From: Rehmannia glutinosa
Lineage: Eukaryota; Streptophyta; Magnoliopsida; Lamiales; Orobanchaceae
Length of the DNA stretch: 64,000 nucleotides
Direction: 5' to 3'
Assembly: GCA_016081115.2 (NCBI GenBank)
Contig: JABTTQ020001113.1
Coordinates: 186,001 to 250,000, forward strand
Part shown: one piece after another, positions 1-11,326 of the stretch
Layout of the letters: every line of letters starts with the position of its first letter
Position numbering within the stretch: the stretch's first letter is position 1
Translations under genes and position numbers: made by a program
Notes under the pieces: model-generated
What the model was told of the DNA's origin: nothing
Databases searched by the model: none
The model's input: the letters and a program-made list of their open reading frames with translations, nothing else

Positions 1-1330
1 CACCAAATTTTGAGGGTAAGAGTAGGGTGGTTTTCCCTCAAAAAAAAAAAAAAAAAGAGTAGGGTGGTTTTCCCTCAAAAAAAAAAAAGAGTAGGGTGGT
101 TTAGTATAAGACATAGGGGGAATTATCAATTAAGAAATATATAATGTTTGGCAAAACCCGTTGTAAAACCCACACATTTTAGAAACAAGGGCATGGTGTA
201 AATGAATTGAGCAAAACCAAACATATAACATATTTCAAGATTTCTCAACTTTATCCACTTTGTTCGAGCTTTAGTCGAGATGAACATGAATTGAGCTCAA
301 AGCTTGATATTTTTACATATTATTCAGTATTTTTTACAGTCCATCCGAGCTTTAGTCGAGATGAACATGAATTGAGCTCAAAGCTTGATATTTTTACATA
401 TTATTCAGTATTTTTTACAGTCCATCCGAGCTTTGCCGTTTATCGAACAAAAGAATGTGTTCAAGTCTTGTTTGTTATATTAATGAATCGAGTTCAAACG
501 AACTTTTAACCATGTAATTATAGGGGTTAATAATATTAGTTCTGCAAAAATCAAAATTTACAAAAATATCCCCTAATTTTAAAAACACCGATTTTAGTCA
601 TTTGATCGCCATAAATTGGAAAAGTTGCCCAAAAAATCTAAATGTCCACATTTACGACAAAAACCGCTGACGTGGAAACCAGTTTTGCTTTGTATGTCGT
701 TTAAGATTGGGCTCTCTCTCTACCCACTTGAATACTGTTCAAGTTGGGCCTTAAGGGCTTCAAAGTTTACATGGTTCTCAAGTTCAATTACTGAAATACA
801 ATTTCATTTCGGGAAAAAGAAAGTCTTTGTTTCTGCAAACTAATTTTATTTCGTGGATATCTTTTAAATGAATTGATATGTTAATTGTGAAAAAAAAAAT
901 AGGAAAGAAAAAGTCACTTATAGATATCCACATAAGCAAAATTTAACCGGAAAAGTGAACGATGTTGATGTTTTAGCATTTTTTTGAACTATCGATTGGA
1001 ACATTTATGGCATGAAACAAATAGTTTAGCTCTAACACAACCGCTAAAACATTACGATAATTTATATACAAGAAAAATATACTTCCACACCTTAAAAACT
1101 TTACATGGATATTCTAGTTTTTCCATGTTAGAAACATATAACGTGTGCAAATAACTAGTACGATTTTTATCTTCTAATAACGACATATTCGCCCTTATGT
1201 TACCATCCAAATCACAATCGCTCCAAATAATTGAATGGAATTTTTTGTGTGGTCCATTGCATGTGGAACACTACAATGACCACGCAAAATTAAGTTACGT
1301 TTCTTGTCAAGAAATCACACACACATGGCC
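1..1330. other. Intergenic DNA downstream of the lectin receptor kinase
   Basis: No gene is supported here. The first 110 bases contain a short unit (gagtagggtggttt plus an A-run) repeated about three times. An exact tandem duplication follows at 265-426. The rest is AT-rich, and short open frames in it lack recognisable domains or splice structure. The 3' untranslated region of the minus-strand receptor kinase should begin just below position 1331. Confidence 0.6.
265..426. repeat. 81-bp tandem duplication
   Basis: Two consecutive 81-bp copies (265-345 and 346-426) appear identical by eye, followed by the first few bases of a third. Because 81 is a multiple of three, an open frame crossing it shows a 27-residue repeat, but nothing else suggests translation. 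The identity implies a recent local duplication. Confidence 0.85.
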
Positions 1331-3310
1331 TCACTTGAACGGAGCACAAGTATACCCACTGCATAATCCAGTGGTGCTGCTGTAGGGGAACAACGAAACG
1401 GGCCGGGTCATCGGCAACTCGGGCACGGGCCTCTCAAAATTCAAGTACTCCACCACTTCCTCCATGTTGGGCCTCCCTTTGTTATCATTCAATGTGCACA
1501 TCAACCCGACTTCCAAGACCCGGATCGCTTGATCCGGGTTCACAACCAGACCCATTCTCCGATCCACCAGCTTCGCCTTCTCATCCGTCTCGTGCATGGC
1601 CCACGCAAGATCCAACAAGTCGAGCTCCCCCGGGTTAACGGACCTCCGGGTTCTACCCGACACAACTTCCAACACCAACACCCCAAACTCGAAAATATCC
1701 ACTTTCTGACTCACTAACGACTCGAACCGGGTCGACTCTATTGTCGACATAACGAACCCGAAATCCCCTACAAGCGTCCTAAAGCTAACATCAAGAAAAA
1801 CACTACTAGTTTTCACATTCTTGTGAGCCAAATCCTTGGAATGGAGATAGCTTAACGCCTCGGCCACGTCCTTAACAACCTTAAACCTCCGAGTCCACGG
1901 CAAAACCCCGAATCCGAACAGCCACTTATCGAGACTTCCATTAGGCACGAAATCGTACACAACAATAGTTTCCTGACGATCAAAGCACCATCCCCTAATA
2001 GAAACTACATTCGGGTGTCGAATCTTGCCAACCGCCTTAACTTCTTTTATCATTCTGCGCCTGTCTGACACACGTGCACTGAGGAACTTGCCCGAAAAAC
2101 GCTTCACCACCACGTTACACCCATTTACCAAACTACCCTTATATGTAACACTCCTAGAATCACTACCCAAAACTTGTAACTCCGCAAATCCCCGTGTGGC
2201 CGAATTGATTTCGGCTAGATTGAATTTCCGGGCCCTGGTTGGCGGGCTGGGCCTCTGTTTTTCCTTCGGAACCACCGCGATTTCGTCGGAATCGTTCGTC
2301 TCCTTGGGCTTACGATTGAAGTAGAGACTAACCATGGTTATCAACACGAGTACAACCACAGCTACAAAAATGTAGAAACTGCTGGGCGTTTTGCTAGAAA
2401 CGTTCGGGTAATTTTCAATTGCAAACTTACTTTCGCAGCTCTCTGCCGAAGGAACCCGGAGAAAAGCCCGACTAACGGAAGTGAAATTCCAGGAACATAT
2501 ACTATGAACCTCAGTCCTGTTATTTCCAGTAGAGCCCGAAAATCCAATAAACATGTATTCATTCAAATAAGGCGACAAATCAAGATTACCAGAATAAACA
2601 CCTCTAGCGGGCCGAACTATTCCATCAGGCCCGAGATAAATTTCCAGGAATTTCCTGTACCCGTCGTAAATAATCCAGGCCCGATGAACTGTTCCATCAT
2701 TCAGATGAACCCCAAATTCCGAAACATTAATCACTATGTTGGAAACTACGCTTCCAAGATTAATCCCGACATGATTATCATTCGGGTCCCCGAATTCCGG
2801 GTTCATTCGGGTATCGAACTCGACAGCAACTACTTTGTATTCGTCCTCGCACGCGTCGTTCAGCATGCCGAGCCACGGGCCGGGCCTGCCGACCGTGAAC
2901 TCGTCGGGAACGATTATGAAACTCAGCCCGCCCGAAATCGGTTCGGGCCTGTTCGTCGGGTTGTGGATTTGGAAAGTGAAGGTGGACTCGAAAGAGGCGG
3001 GTGTTCGGGTATTCGGGTCGAACAGGCGGATCGGGGACGAATAGATTGCTCTTCCAGCAGAGTATTGGAGATTGTTTTCAGGGATTTGAATACAGCCATT
3101 TTCGGGTGAGATTGCTGCGCTGCCTAAGAGAGTGATGTCTTGATTGAGGGTTCTAATTGGATTGTTCGGGCTGAAGTTGGGGAAATAGAGGTGCTTTGTG
3201 ATGTTGATTTCGGGCCCGGTGGTGAATTTTTTCTTTTTTGCTGATGCGAGTGAGATTGTGTGTGTGGTTGTGAGGATTATGAATATGAAGAGATTGGTGG
3301 AGAACTTCAT
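1331..3310 (-). CDS. L-type lectin-domain receptor-like kinase, predicted pseudokinase
   Basis: Single-exon gene of 659 codons, a usual length for plant L-type lectin receptor kinases. Residues 1-24 are a signal peptide. Residues about 30-285 form a legume-lectin domain with the metal-binding set E164/D166 (EFDT) and D175-N177-H180. Residues about 312-330 are a transmembrane helix, and about 365-625 a kinase-like domain. The ATP-anchoring Lys is present (VVVKRF, K403), as are the alpha-C Glu (E423) and DFG (516-518). The catalytic HRD is HKN (Asp to Asn498), the following metal-binding Asn is Ser503, the glycine loop is degenerate (GSDSRS), and the P+1/APE segment is missing: only about 20 residues separate DFG from the DxF motif of subdomain IX. 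I infer a plasma-membrane receptor that signals without phosphotransfer, through a partner kinase. The ligand is unknown. The open frame over 2 kb argues against a plain pseudogene. Confidence 0.93.
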   Translation of the reverse strand: MKFSTNLFIFIILTTTHTISLASAKKKKFTTGPEINITKHLYFPNFSPNNPIRTLNQDITLLGSAAISPENGCIQIPENNLQYSAGRAIYSSPIRLFDPNTRTPASFESTFTFQIHNPTNRPEPISGGLSFIIVPDEFTVGRPGPWLGMLNDACEDEYKVVAVEFDTRMNPEFGDPNDNHVGINLGSVVSNIVINVSEFGVHLNDGTVHRAWIIYDGYRKFLEIYLGPDGIVRPARGVYSGNLDLSPYLNEYMFIGFSGSTGNNRTEVHSICSWNFTSVSRAFLRVPSAESCESKFAIENYPNVSSKTPSSFYIFVAVVVLVLITMVSLYFNRKPKETNDSDEIAVVPKEKQRPSPPTRARKFNLAEINSATRGFAELQVLGSDSRSVTYKGSLVNGCNVVVKRFSGKFLSARVSDRRRMIKEVKAVGKIRHPNVVSIRGWCFDRQETIVVYDFVPNGSLDKWLFGFGVLPWTRRFKVVKDVAEALSYLHSKDLAHKNVKTSSVFLDVSFRTLVGDFGFVMSTIESTRFESLVSQKVDIFEFGVLVLEVVSGRTRRSVNPGELDLLDLAWAMHETDEKAKLVDRRMGLVVNPDQAIRVLEVGLMCTLNDNKGRPNMEEVVEYLNFERPVPELPMTRPVSLFPYSSTTGLCSGYTCAPFK

Positions 3311-3895
3311 GAAGATAAATATGGGTGAGAATTGAGAAATGAGATGTAAAATAGCTCAAAATTTGGAGAAGAATTTAAGTACGTTTTCTTGCTCTGGAAA
3401 GTATGAATGTTTTTGAATTTCTGTGGACGTTTGCAATTTATGGTGATAAGAAGTGCTGGGTGCTGTCATTTAATCAAAGTGGTCCTGCAGGTTTCGTTAT
3501 AATGATATTGTCCATGAGTCCTACGTATAAATAGAATTACAATCCAAATCCATTAAAAAAAACAAATTCATGGGTTCTGTGTGTTTTGTAGAATATATAT
3601 ATTTTAGATAAATCAATGATAAGTGTCTTAGATAAGACCACCTCAATTATAATATAAAATATTTTTATCTTTATTTCTATTCGTAAATAAGTAAAGTATA
3701 TAATAAATCATTTTTTTTTAAAAAAAAAAGTGTTTCATTTTGAATGACGTACGCTATAGATTTCGTTGAATAAAGGGAAACTTTTAATTTTTTGTGGGGT
3801 CTCTCGGAATTTCTTAATGATTGCTTTTGATCTGCAAGTTGGGTTCATAAATCCAACCATGAAATTATCAGGCCTTATTCACACCTTTTCTTTTA
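3311..3895 (-). promoter_or_regulatory. 5' flank of the lectin receptor kinase, truncated by a Helitron
   Basis: Between the kinase start codon and the Helitron terminus at 3896 there are 585 bp of AT-rich DNA with no gene. Any proximal promoter and 5' untranslated region of the receptor gene must lie here. No convincing TATA position can be fixed by eye. The Helitron boundary means distal control sequences, if any, were displaced by at least 12.5 kb. Confidence 0.5.
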
Positions 3896-3929
3896 CTAGT
3901 AAGGTGCACGTGCGTTGCACGTGAGCCTT
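3896..3929 (-). mobile_element. Helitron 3' terminus: hairpin plus CTAG
   Basis: Read on the minus strand, the end is a stem of CACGTGC/GCACGTG around a 3-base loop (3909-3923), extended by AAGG/CCTT pairs (3901-3904 with 3926-3929) across a 2-base mismatch, then TA and the terminal CTAG (3899-3896). Position 3895 on the minus strand is T, the expected flanking base. This structure acts as the replication terminator in Helitrons. Confidence 0.88.
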
Positions 3930-4273
3930 ATAATTTTTGTAATGAAATTTAAATTGATCTGCTAATTTATTTTATATAAATTTATTTTCTTGTTGCACAA
4001 TAGAATTTTTTTGCTGGAAAACATAGATGAAGGTAATTGAAGTTCACAACATGTGTCGTAATTAAGAATATAATCTTGTAAGTTATGATTTGCAATATTT
4101 TTTTATCCTTTTTAAAATAAACTATTGGCATATATCAAATAGACTGGCAGTTAATTAAATAGTTTGGCATCCACAATACTTAGACATCCATTTGCCATCT
4201 CAAAATATAAACTATTACATGAACCATGAAAGCACTGAAAATTGAAATAAATATTTATCGACTTGAAGCTGCA

Positions 4274-7200
4274 TTAATTCTTCTCTTGTTTTATTTTTGG
4301 AATTGGCATTGTCTTCTTTTTTGTTGACTTTGACACTCTTTTTTTGATACTCCGTAGAGTTGCGTCATCATCACTCAATATCTGGATCTGACTGTCATTC
4401 TGATGCGTTGCGTTTTGTTTCTTTTTGCCTTCTTTTCGCATGTCATCTTTATTTTGCGCCTTCTCGCAATTGATAGACGTAGTTGATGCCTTTCTCTTCC
4501 TTTTTGTTTTTGAAGCTGCTTTGCTCTTTTCGATTGCCTCGGCTACTACATTAAGTTTTCCGTTGTACACTTGTACTTTTTTGTTGAGTGCAATGAGAAA
4601 TCGAAACTCTTTCTCCGTTTGCAAGAGTAGATCTTTGTAGTATTTTGACTGATGTTGTCCCTATTGAATGTCAATAAAAAATTGTTGTTAAGATAAAACA
4701 TACTCATTTGTAATTTAAAATGTTGAATAGTTAATAATTCCATATATATTTTATGTTGTTTTTATCCAAAAATAATAATTATAATGTCCCTTGTTTGTTT
4801 ATTCTATTATATATATATATATATATATATATATCTTCTGAATACAATAATTAAAATTTGTAGAAATCTAAATAATATATCCAATAATAATATTACCTGC
4901 TCAATTGATGTTAAATACTCATGTACTGGACATCCAATAAACACTGTTGCCACATCCTCAAACATGGTTATGAATGCACGTTCCTCCCCTTGGGTCACAT
5001 TCAGTACCAATCTGTATCTGGATTTTGTGAAGATATATTAGTTATGTGTCCTATGTATTATTTAGTTTTATTTTTAAAAATAACTAATTAATACCTTTGT
5101 GTTGTTTCAATCTTGGTGTCATTGCATTTATTGCACGTCACATTTTCCTTATCTTTACTAACCGAAGCCGCACAATTTTTGCATGAGTCATACCATAGGG
5201 TAGATGTGTTTTCAATTCTATCAACAACTCCCTTGAAAGAGTAATATGTATCCTGTAAGGGAACATGGTTAAATTACAACGTAGTTATTTGATTGTGTTA
5301 GTAATTTACTAAAATTAGACATGGTCATAATTAATAAAGACATGAAATTATAATGAATATACCTCTGATAGTGTATGTCTTTTGTGTATGATTTCATTGA
5401 GCTTCACTTCCTTTGCCACCTTTATTCTTTGAATCATTGATAATTCTTGAATTTTCATTGGATTACCAATTGTGAGTACCCTACGGAAAATTAGGAAGCA
5501 ACATGTGTTATTTTATTGGTCGGTCTATATTGTTCATAATTTAATTTTTTGGTTACCAGTTTCTCAAATATTCCGCTTCTTCACACATCGGTTCTATTTG
5601 TAGGATTGATGCTGTTGTAGTTTGCATCTGCAATTCACCTGAAACCAATATTTGAATTATTTTAATATTTCTTTATATTTATTCAATGTAAAATTGAAAA
5701 AATATAAAGAAAGTGACCCATTTATTGTAATGGGTATGAAGTGTGTATCTCATTTCTTTTAGCAGTAAGAATATTGAGAACGAATCATATCATATCATTT
5801 AATAAATAAATTTAATTAATGTAGAAAATAGTTACCTAGGTAATATTTAGGAATGACCTTGGTGATTGACACAATCGGATTTTGATCAAGCATATCCTGC
5901 AATTTTTTCCCTTCGTTTTTTGCCATGTCTTCCCAGAAACTTATAACCATAGGTTGATATCTGTGTATTACATAATAAGTTATTTGAGGAAATAACCAAT
6001 GAAACATAATTAATAGTTGTAAAGGCAATTTTAGTGTTGATTTAGTTTGCTTTGCTATTTTGGAGTAACTATAAAGAATATTCAATGAAAACAATTGAAT
6101 CATGTATTTTTTCTTACTCTTTGTTAATAATTGTTATTTCTCTTACAAATTTCGTCGCAGTCATCGAATTCGTAGTCATTCTGCATTCTTTGACTTTAAG
6201 AACAACTCCATAGATATCTGCATAATTGCGATCCAAACTTGTAAAAATTTTGAATAAAATATCATTACAGCTAGGTAATAAGTAGATTAAGAATTAATTT
6301 TTACCTACTCCATTTTTGTGCAATACAAGATTTATATCTTTGAATTCCACAAAATTGTATTCCATTTTTTCTTCAATTGGTTGTACTGCATTCTTCACAA
6401 TCGTGTATTTGTTTAAGATCAGCTCCTTTTCAGGATGTGCATTAGGAAATAGTGAATTAACAGTTTTAACATCCCCGTTAGAAATAATATATGTATTGTT
6501 AAGTGCAAACTTCCCATCAAATAAATTGATGTCCTCATTGAAGATGATTACTCCAATGTGTACTCCCTATAAAAAATAATTATAAATTTTGTTAAAATAT
6601 TTAGAAAGCTTTGATTGTGTCAACATGAAAAATTGGATTCTGTTTTTCTTACCTCGTCGTCTGTCATTATCATTTTACGGATTTTTGTAGACAAGTTTTT
6701 TCCGCAAGATGTTTCTAATCCAATCCGTAACACCTTCAATCGTAATGTGAAGGTTTTTTGCTTGATATTGAGAAGTCTTATTGGGATGCCTTCATCCATT
6801 GCCATAATTGGTTTCTTCCCTGCATTGCAAAGCATGTTAGAATAAAAAAATTGGTTGTTGTGTTGTACATGTAAAAATAATCAAACCCAAAAATATTAAA
6901 AATAGTTAAGTCTAATACTCTATTTAAAACCAAGATACACAGATTGTAGTGGATGCACTCAAATAGACCTCAAGACAGAACTTAAATTAATTATGAGACC
7001 CATGAAGACTTAAAAGAAAGAAACTAACTCTGCAACTTTACTTCATACCATGAAAGGAAGGAAACATGACAACCAAGTGAACCCCATAACCGCCACAATT
7101 TATTGAAGAAGACATATACTAAGTTTATCATAAACAGTGTAATATGGATGAGAGTAGGGAGATTATATGAGCCATGCACATAAATTGTATATATTTTGTA

Positions 7201-7596
7201 CGGGTTTTTTTAATTTTTTTGGACACACCCTTGTATGGAGTTTTTTGTTCCTGTTTAATGTGTTTTTATATTTTTTCAGTCTCCTATGCAAAAATTTGAG
7301 AGTTGTGTGCTGCTCGAAAAATTGGAACAGGATATTCATATTAGTACAAATTCTAATCAATTAACACTTTGTCACTGGGTACAAGGAGACGACAAAGTAA
7401 ATCCAAGTATTAAAAAAACAAATAATTCAAGGGCTAGAAACGGACAATACAAGAGAACTTCATAAGCAAGGATTAAAACTAAAAGTACAAATTTGTAGAT
7501 TCTTGCAGATATAGTACTCGAAATGGTATCAATTTGTTGTAATTTATTCCTATTGTTACCTTTATCTTTCTGAACCAGTGAGCTTGTTCCTTGCAT
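4274..7596 (-). CDS. Helitron-borne RPA70-like single-stranded DNA-binding protein (10 exons, 518 aa)
   Basis: Exons by sight: 7596-7560, 6819-6653, 6566-6305, 6217-6118, 5960-5836, 5638-5557, 5480-5363, 5252-5095, 5017-4897 and 4660-4274. Every junction is GT-AG and the phases join without a stop, giving 518 residues, a normal size for plant RPA1-like proteins. Seen in order: an N-terminal OB fold (exons 2-3), a central OB fold (SFWEDMAKNEG, then the cue QTTTASILQIEP), and the C-terminal RPA fold with a four-Cys zinc site (CKNC...CNKC, exon 8) followed by RYRLVLNVTQGEERAF. The tail (last ~80 residues) is Lys-rich and may be a nuclear signal. The protein should bind single-stranded DNA made during rolling-circle transposition. 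It lies downstream of RepHel on the same strand. Alternative: a host RPA gene captured by the element. Confidence 0.85.
4806..4834. repeat. (TA)n microsatellite in the RPA-like gene
   Basis: Pure alternating TA for about 28 bp, located in the last intron of the RPA-like gene. Confidence 0.9.
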
Positions 7597-8601
7597 TTTC
7601 TGAGAGATTGTTTTGTGAAAATTTGGAGTCTTTGAATTTCTTCTTGTTTTGTTTGAAATGATAATTTATATCTATTAAATCCTTATTTATATTATGTTTT
7701 GTTTCTTTAGAGATGATTCTGCATCTCTCCAAGGCTGGTGAAAAGACTGAACATTAATTGAATTTCATTGTACATAGTATGTACTTATTTACTTCATGTA
7801 TCTATTACAAATGATTCCCTGTATGTAATTTTAAATTTAAGATTCATGATTTTTGGTGGAAGCTAGTGGTATATGTAATAAAAAGATGGATTGGACGGTG
7901 TATGTTAAATGGTTGGAGAACACAATTTCCACCTTGCACTCAAATCCATGTGAACATGCATTGAAATGTATGTGAAATCATATAGTTGGAACAATGTCAT
8001 GGTTTTGTAGATTTGCATGGCAAATCCATTTAAAGTGTCATATTTGTCAGATGACAATAAATTGATCAATTAGTATATAATGCATGTATTTGTCCGTAAA
8101 ACCTTATAAGTACCATTATAATTAATCTGTAAACTTCTTTTTAAAAAAACTCTAAAAATTATTAGGTTACTTGATTGATAATAATAATGGATAATTGTAA
8201 GTTTAATAACCTACTATTATGATTGATTAGGGATGTCAATTTTGACCCAGCACGCGGTTACCCACCCTATATATTATATGTAATTTTATATTTTTTTATA
8301 TTATGAGATCACTTTCTTAGCATTTTTCTCTCTCCCTGTCGCAATTTTCCTTTTTTTTTTACTCTTTGTAATTAGATAGAAGTCAATCAATCTGGATTGC
8401 AAACTGAGGAAATCTGACTGTGATTGACTATTCTTATAAAGAAAGTGAATTTGGGTTTGGTTCGGATTTATGGGGTTCGGTCAGAATCAGTCAACCCAAA
8501 CCCTACCTATTTAATTATTCGTGTCAGAATATTGAATCTAAAAAAAGACTATTCATTTCATATATAACTCACATCTAACTTATTTAACACATTTAATAAT
8601 T

Positions 8602-9381
8602 GGGTTATTGATTTTTTAGTACATGACCTATATGCACTTTGGTAGTTTGGTACCTGATATTTTCAAGTTACCAATGTAGTACTTATACTTCATATTTTTT
8701 AATACATTGGTACCTATTTACTTTTAAGGACGAAAAGGCCCCCAAGAAATAAAAGTATAGTCAACATTAATTTTTGAGTATACTTATTGAATTTTAAACT
8801 CAATTTAAATTTTAATTAATTTAATTAATAAAGAATAAAAAGAAATTTCTAAAAATATTAATGAAATTTTAGGAAAAATAGAATTAATTAAGTTAAATTA
8901 GTAAATTAATAAACATAAATTAAAATTTAATCAATCTAAAAGAAAACTTTGTAGTTAACTAATTTTAAAAATGAAAATGAAAATTAAATAATTTTAAAAT
9001 TTAAATTAAGATAGTATATAAGAAAGTGATAGCAATTTTTCTATTGAAATAATAATTTTTAATTAATTTTTTAATTTATTTTTTTAACAAATAATTATTT
9101 GAATTTATTCTCTTCAACAATTAAGACTGTAATAATTGAATTTAAATAGTACTAAGTTATTTTTTAATTAAATTTATTTTTTAAAATTGATTAATTCTTA
9201 ATTAAAGCTTAACTTTTTAAGGAAAAATTAAAAAATCTTAAGGGCATTTTCATCCTTAAAAGTGAATAGGTACCGATTTATAAAAAAATGTGAAGTATGA
9301 GTATTAAATTTATAAGTTGGAAATGTCAGATACCAAACCTGCACAGTGCCCATAGGTTAGGTACTAAAAAAACAATAACCC
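8602..9381. mobile_element. MITE-like element with ~150-bp terminal inverted repeats
   Basis: The left arm (from 8602, gggttattgatttttta) is matched in reverse complement by the right arm ending at 9381, over about 150 bp with scattered mismatches. Shared blocks include TTTAGTAC, GGTACCTAT and CTTTTAAGGA. The interior is AT-rich and non-coding. A 12-bp direct repeat (acatttaataat) lies at 8589-8600 and 9389-9400, one base outside the left arm and seven outside the right, so it may be the target duplication of a slightly mis-set boundary. Long arms suggest a MULE-type MITE. Confidence 0.7.
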
Positions 9382-10331
9382 TTAATGTACATTTAATAAT
9401 CTCAATTGAATAATTTTATTTTTTAAAATTAATCACTGTGACACACCCTTTAATCAATAATAAATCTTACAATTGACAACATAAAAAAAAAATAGATTAC
9501 ATACCTAATATTTGCAATTAAGGAGATTTTAGCCTTTAAGTTTTAAGGAATGTCTTATTTTTATTTTTTCTCTTACAACCAACTATTTACTTATTTTTTT
9601 AAAATTTAGAAATGGGTTGGACAGGTTAAATAGATAATTGTAGATTTACCGAAGCCCGATTTGGTTAATTGGCGAGTTATAAGTTATTCATGTTTGACAC
9701 CGCTTTAGGACGTAAAAGATGGTAATCCATCTAACGAATCTATAGTCTTCATATGCACATATTATTAATTTTTTAAGGCTCCTAGTTTTGTTTTGTTTTT
9801 TTAATTTTGCTACCTTGAAAAGTCATTTACATAATTTAACTTTGTATGTACTTCTTGTGCAAAAATAGATGAGAGGGTAAAAAATAAAAATCTTAGAATT
9901 CTAATTAGATTAGATTGATTAAGAATTGACATCAATATTTCATTGTCATATTAAAGAGGTGGATTGTTTATGGGCAAATTGACTTTGGGGCTTTATTGTC
10001 TTTGCAACTGAATCTATTTTTTTTATAAAATGCCTCCTAAATTGCAGGGTCTTATAAGCAGAAATCTTTATTTAGTTATTGACAAAATACTCTATGAACA
10101 TTGAGAATGATAATTAACCCGTAAAACTTATACGTTGGAAAATAATAGATAATGAGGTGTTACAAAAGAGAATTCATAGTTGGTAAAGTTCTGAGAAAAC
10201 AGAAAATGAAACAGAATTCAAATTGATGAGACGTTGGAGAAAAGAGATTATTTAGTTGACAAATTTTGTCCCAACGCAATACTTTGCTTTATGCTCTCTT
10301 CACCTGCACAACAGTAGCTGGAATTAAAAAC

Positions 10332-10380
10332 ATATATATATATATATATATATATATGTTAAGCAACACTATCAGTTACC

Positions 10381-10413
<33 letters not shown>
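10332..10413. repeat. Paired (TA)n tracts
   Basis: Two alternating TA tracts (about 10332-10358 and 10385-10413) separated by a short unique segment. Together they could form a long cruciform or hairpin. Confidence 0.85.
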
Positions 10414-11326
10414 CTGTACAGAAATAAAAGTAAGTTATGTACATGGATATAATGAACGATTTATAATACCAATTGTTCTTTTTCGTGTAAATATTTTTTG
10501 AAACATGTACTATGACCATTTTGCGGGTTTGGTACTTAAACTTCATTTTGATTGAAATTTAGTACCTAAAATTTGAGGTATTTTTAAATTACAACCATAA
10601 GCACGTTAGGGCAAAATCATGAAATCATCTAAGGTGATAAAAGTGACTGCACTTTGCAGCAAACTTACGTTATTTGTTAATTTGCACCCTAAATATTTTA
10701 TTTTTGCACTTTGCCACCTCACTTTAAAATATATATTGAAAATTATATTAACAACTATGTACTAATCTCTATAATTTAAAATTGTCGTATATGTAATTAT
10801 TAATTCTTTTTTATTTAAAATTTCCTTTTTCAAAATTCTATGAAGTTCCTTAATTGAAAAAACATTTCTATATATTTTAAATTCTATTAAACATAAAATT
10901 TTACATATAATAATTATTTTTTCTCCTCTTTTAATTTATACTTTATGTGTTTTTAAATTGTATAAAACAAATTAATCATTGGAATTAATAATTCAAGAAG
11001 AAAGATAAAATTAATATTTTAATAATACAATAATGTTAATTTAATTATTATAGTTTTCAAATTTTATGATACTTAAAATTATAGTATAAGAATCTTAAAA
11101 AAATCACAATTTATTTAATAATTTGTTTTATTAATATATATTATTATATTAATTCTTTCTATAAAATATATATTTGCGAATAAAAAGAGATAAATAAATC
11201 ATAAGTTACCTAATATATTTTCCTTAATATTAATGTAGCTGAAAATATGGCATTACCTGTTTCATAACCTAACTTTGTGCTGCAGTGAGTTCTTCTTCAA
11301 TATTTTGGCCCCCTAATAAAAAATAT

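Larger units (their letters stand above)
7597..11261. other. AT-rich spacer inside the Helitron
   Basis: No coding segment is recognisable between the RPA-like gene and the end of the helicase. It should hold the RPA-like gene promoter near 7600-7900. It contains an inverted-repeat element (8602-9381), two (TA)n tracts near 10332-10413, and poly-A/T-rich sequence. A weak larger inverted pair (ggatgtcaa near 8231, ttgacaccgc near 9695) may mark an older insertion surrounding 8602-9381. Confidence 0.6.

Noticed and set aside
2504..3109. 201-codon open frame antisense to the lectin receptor kinase
   Set aside because: It lies wholly opposite a well-conserved coding region, has no family likeness, and follows from the codon pattern of the real gene.
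4784..5041. Plus-strand open frames within the RPA-like gene region (4425-4640, 4784-5041, 6316-6579, 6615-6845)
   Set aside because: They are antisense to exons of the RPA-like gene, whose minus-strand exons splice in phase and show family motifs.
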